A DNA stretch of 6,564 bases, taken from Candidatus Avimonoglobus intestinipullorum. Lineage in GTDB: Bacteria; Bacillota; Clostridia; UBA1381. A model generated the notes under the pieces. It saw nothing but the letters and a program-made list of their open reading frames with translations, was not told the origin of the DNA and did no database searches. The stretch covers positions 1-6,564 of the forward strand of contig DVND01000208.1 of the NCBI GenBank assembly GCA_018714645.1, in the 5' to 3' direction. Positions 4,281 to 6,564 of this stretch are shown one piece after another; the first letter of the stretch is position 1; each line of letters begins with the position of its first letter. The position numbers and the translations under genes are program-made.

Positions 4281-6506
4281 TTACATATGGTCGTGGAACG
4301 TCCGCGCAATGACCTCCAGCTGCTTGTCCTTCGTCAGCCTGACAAAATGCACCGCATAACCCGATACGCGGATGGTCAGGTTGGGATACAATTCCGGATG
4401 CTCATACGCGTCTAAGAGCTGTTCCCGGTTGTACACATTGACATTCAGATGGTGCGCCTTCTGGCTGAAATATCCGTCCAGCACGCTGACCAGGTTCTCC
4501 TTGCGCTCCTCCTCCGTGGAACCGATGGAGGAGGGCGTCACCGTAAAGGTGTTGGAAATGCCGTCCTGGCAGCAGGCATACGGCAGCTTCGCCACAGAGT
4601 TCAGCGACGCCAGCGCCCCCGAACTATCCCGGCCATGCATGGGGTTCGCCCCCGGCGCAAACGCCTCGCCCGCCGTCCGCATATCCGGCGTCGCGCCCGT
4701 ATTTTTGCCATATACAACGTTTGACGTAATCGTCAATATGGACAGGGTATGCTCCGCGTTCCGGTATGCCGGCGTTTTCCGCAGCTCCGACAGGAAATAG
4801 GAGCACAACTCCGCCGCAATGGAATCCACACGGTCGTCATCATTCCCGTATTTGGGGAAATCGCCCCGCACATCAAAATCCACCGTAATGCCGCGCGCAT
4901 CCCGCACCGGCGTCACCTTGGCATATTTGATGGCGCTCAGGGAATCCGCCACCACGGACAGCCCCGCGATGCCAAACGCCATCACCCGCCGCATGTTGGT
5001 GTCAATCAACGCCATCTGTACCTTTTCATATGCATATTTATCATGCATGTAGTGGATCACGTTCATTGTGTTCACGTACAGCCGCGCCAGCCAGGATGCA
5101 TAGACGCGGAACCGCTCCATAACGGTATCATAGTCCAGCACGCCGTCCAGCGGCTCGCCCGCAGGCCCGATCTGCTCCCCTTCAATCTCATCCCGGCCGC
5201 CGTTGATCGCCATTAAAAGCACCTTCGGCAGGTTCGCGCGGGCGCCGAAAAACTGCATCTGCTTGCCGATTTTCGTCACCGATACACAGCAGGCGATACC
5301 GTAATCGTCCCCGTAATCGGGCCGCATGATATCGTCGTTTTCATATTGAATGGAATCGGTGTCGATAGACACCTGTGCGCAGTACTTTTTAAACGGTTCC
5401 GGCAGCCGCTCCGACCACAGCACCGTCAAATTCGGCTCCGGCGCGGGGTGCAGCGTATACAGCGTGTGGAGCATCCGGAAGGAGGTTTTTGTCACCAGCG
5501 TCCGGCCGTCCTCGCCCATGCCGCCGATGGATTCCGTCACCCAGTTGGGGTCGCCGGCAAACAGGTCGTTATACTCCGGCGTGCGCAGCTGGCGGCTCAT
5601 CCGCAGTTTCAGGACGAAATCATCTATGATCTCCTGCGCGCCGCTTTCCGTCAGCGTGCCTTCTTTGAAATCCCGCTCGAAATAAATATCGAAAAATGTA
5701 CTGGTCCTGCCCAGCGACATCGCCGCGCCGTTCTGCTCCTTGATTGCCGCCAGATACCCGAAATAGGTCCACTGCACCGCTTCCTTTGCGTTGCACGCGG
5801 GCCCTGATATGTCCACGCCGTAGCTTACGGCCATTTCCTTTAAATCCTTCAGCGCCTTGATCTGGTCCGCCAGCTCTTCCCGCTTCCGGATGACCCCTTC
5901 GGACATGTCCAGCCCGTCCAGCGCCCGCCGGTCCTGTTCCTTGAATGCAATCAGCCTGTCCACACCATACAGCGCCACCCGCCGGTAATCCCCGATGATG
6001 CGCCCGCGGCCGTAAGCATCCGGCAGCCCCGTCAGGATGTGCGCATGGCGCACCTTGCGCATCTCCGGCGTGTATGCTTTAAACACACCGTCGTTATGGG
6101 TGGTGTGGTTTTTAAACTGGTTGAGAATGTTCTCCGACACCTGATAGCCGTATTCTTTGCATGCCTGCTGCGCCATGCGGATGCCCCCAAAGGGGTTCAC
6201 ATTCCGCTTCAGCGGTTCATCCGTTTGCAGCCCCACGATAATTTCACGGTCTTTATCCAGATAGCCCGGTTTATATGCCGTAATCGTCGAAACGGTCTCC
6301 GTGTCGATATCATAAACGCCGCCCCGTTCCATTTCCAGCTTGCGGTATGCGTCGTATTTCCGGTTCAGCGCCTCTGTGCGGGCAGTCGCCCCCGCCAGGA
6401 AGCTTTCATCCCCTTCATAGGGCGTATAGTTCTGCTGGATAAAATCGCGGACGTCGATCTGCTCTTTCCAAGCTGTTCCCAAAAATCCCCTGTATGCCTG
6501 TTCCAC
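4281..6506 (-). CDS. pflB: Formate C-acetyltransferase (pyruvate formate-lyase)
   Basis: PflB is a cytoplasmic, anaerobic glycyl-radical enzyme that converts pyruvate and CoA to acetyl-CoA and formate. At 741 aa it is close to the 760 aa of E. coli PflB and similar along its whole length, from VRDFIQQNYTPYEGDESF (19-36) to the end. The catalytic cysteines are C406-C407 (GIACCVSVTK, E. coli C418-C419), the substrate-site arginine is R423 (E. coli R435), W322 matches E. coli W333, and the radical site is G716 in RVSGYAVHF (E. coli G734). The CC pair and the overall match to PFL rule out glycerol dehydratase, choline lyase and other glycyl-radical relatives. The start is GTG 6506, supported by a strong AAGGAGG site 7 nt upstream and by the family's usual N-terminus. 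No truncation or frameshift is visible. pflA follows and probably shares the transcript. Confidence 0.97.
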   Translation of the reverse strand: MEQAYRGFLGTAWKEQIDVRDFIQQNYTPYEGDESFLAGATARTEALNRKYDAYRKLEMERGGVYDIDTETVSTITAYKPGYLDKDREIIVGLQTDEPLKRNVNPFGGIRMAQQACKEYGYQVSENILNQFKNHTTHNDGVFKAYTPEMRKVRHAHILTGLPDAYGRGRIIGDYRRVALYGVDRLIAFKEQDRRALDGLDMSEGVIRKREELADQIKALKDLKEMAVSYGVDISGPACNAKEAVQWTYFGYLAAIKEQNGAAMSLGRTSTFFDIYFERDFKEGTLTESGAQEIIDDFVLKLRMSRQLRTPEYNDLFAGDPNWVTESIGGMGEDGRTLVTKTSFRMLHTLYTLHPAPEPNLTVLWSERLPEPFKKYCAQVSIDTDSIQYENDDIMRPDYGDDYGIACCVSVTKIGKQMQFFGARANLPKVLLMAINGGRDEIEGEQIGPAGEPLDGVLDYDTVMERFRVYASWLARLYVNTMNVIHYMHDKYAYEKVQMALIDTNMRRVMAFGIAGLSVVADSLSAIKYAKVTPVRDARGITVDFDVRGDFPKYGNDDDRVDSIAAELCSYFLSELRKTPAYRNAEHTLSILTITSNVVYGKNTGATPDMRTAGEAFAPGANPMHGRDSSGALASLNSVAKLPYACCQDGISNTFTVTPSSIGSTEEERKENLVSVLDGYFSQKAHHLNVNVYNREQLLDAYEHPELYPNLTIRVSGYAVHFVRLTKDKQLEVIARTFHDHM

Positions 6507-6520
6507 GATAACTCCTCCTT
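6507..6520 (-). promoter_or_regulatory. Strong ribosome binding site before the pflB GTG start
   Basis: AAGGAGG (6520-6514 on the minus strand) lies 7 nt before GTG 6506. The near-perfect complementarity and optimal spacing offset the GTG start codon and fit the very high expression usual for pyruvate formate-lyase. No ATG nearby has comparable support. Confidence 0.88.
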
Positions 6521-6564
6521 CTCTTACCTCTTCTATATATACTATATGTTGTATACTTTTATAT
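6521..6564 (-). promoter_or_regulatory. AT-rich pflB leader and probable partial promoter
   Basis: Reading on the minus strand, this stretch is almost purely A/T with TATAGT (6546-6541) and overlapping TATATA elements that could be a -10 hexamer. For TATAGT the -35 would fall just beyond the window edge. For TATATA further in, no -35 match exists. An inverted repeat, TATAC and GTATA with 8 bp between (6555-6551 and 6542-6538), spans the candidate -10. The assignment as a promoter is inferred from position and composition. Confidence 0.45.

Noticed and set aside
3796..4359. 187-codon plus-strand open frame antisense to pflA and crossing the pflB-pflA gap
   Set aside because: It runs across the hairpin and both operon genes, has no ribosome binding site or recognisable domain, and is explained as a shadow of GC-rich codon use on the opposite strand.
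5346..5807. 153-codon and overlapping plus-strand open frames antisense to pflB
   Set aside because: Arginine-, histidine- and serine-rich translations typical of antisense shadows; the pflB frame is intact and strongly conserved here.
1..6564. CRISPR array, tRNA, rRNA, insertion sequence, prophage or attachment sites
   Set aside because: No spaced direct repeats, cloverleaf-like sequence, transposase or integrase frame, or terminal inverted repeats were seen on either strand.

Overview
The window looks like chromosomal DNA of a spore-forming, fermentative low-to-mid-GC Gram-positive bacterium, most likely a Clostridia-class Firmicute. The evidence is a pyruvate formate-lyase/activase pair, a Spo0E-like micro-protein behind Spo0A-box-like sites, strong AGGAGG-type ribosome binding sites, a Tex protein that ends directly after its S1 domain, and an Lgt with Tyr at the position of the E. 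coli His. Genus cannot be assigned from this sequence. The coding DNA is GC-rich and the short intergenic stretches are very AT-rich.

Layout. Positions 1-143 hold the promoter and leader of tex (TTGTAA, 17 bp, TATAAT). Positions 144-3102 are a two-gene plus-strand operon: tex (S1-domain nucleic-acid-binding protein) and, 4 bp later, lgt (prolipoprotein diacylglyceryl transferase). A textbook intrinsic terminator (3107-3150) closes it. Positions 3151-3290 are a compact regulatory region with a perfect DnaA box, two or three Spo0A-box-like heptamers and a near-consensus sigma-A promoter. It drives a 49-aa Spo0E-like gene (3291-3440). A shared bidirectional terminator (about 3500-3521) separates this from the convergent minus-strand operon pflB (6506-4281) and pflA (4227-3520). 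The pflB-pflA gap contains a 10-bp GC-rich hairpin with a U-tract that runs straight into the pflA Shine-Dalgarno.

How the genes relate. PflB cleaves pyruvate with CoA to acetyl-CoA and formate. PflA installs its glycyl radical, so they form one functional unit, and the intercistronic hairpin probably keeps the activase below the lyase. Tex and Lgt are housekeeping and share transcription more than function. The Spo0E-like protein would act on the sporulation phosphorelay, and the boxes upstream suggest feedback from Spo0A and possibly from DnaA.

No wholly new multi-gene system is visible. All four large genes belong to well-known families. The parts most worth a second look are the regulatory region before the small Spo0E-like gene, the divergent signature in that protein, and the hairpin between pflB and pflA.
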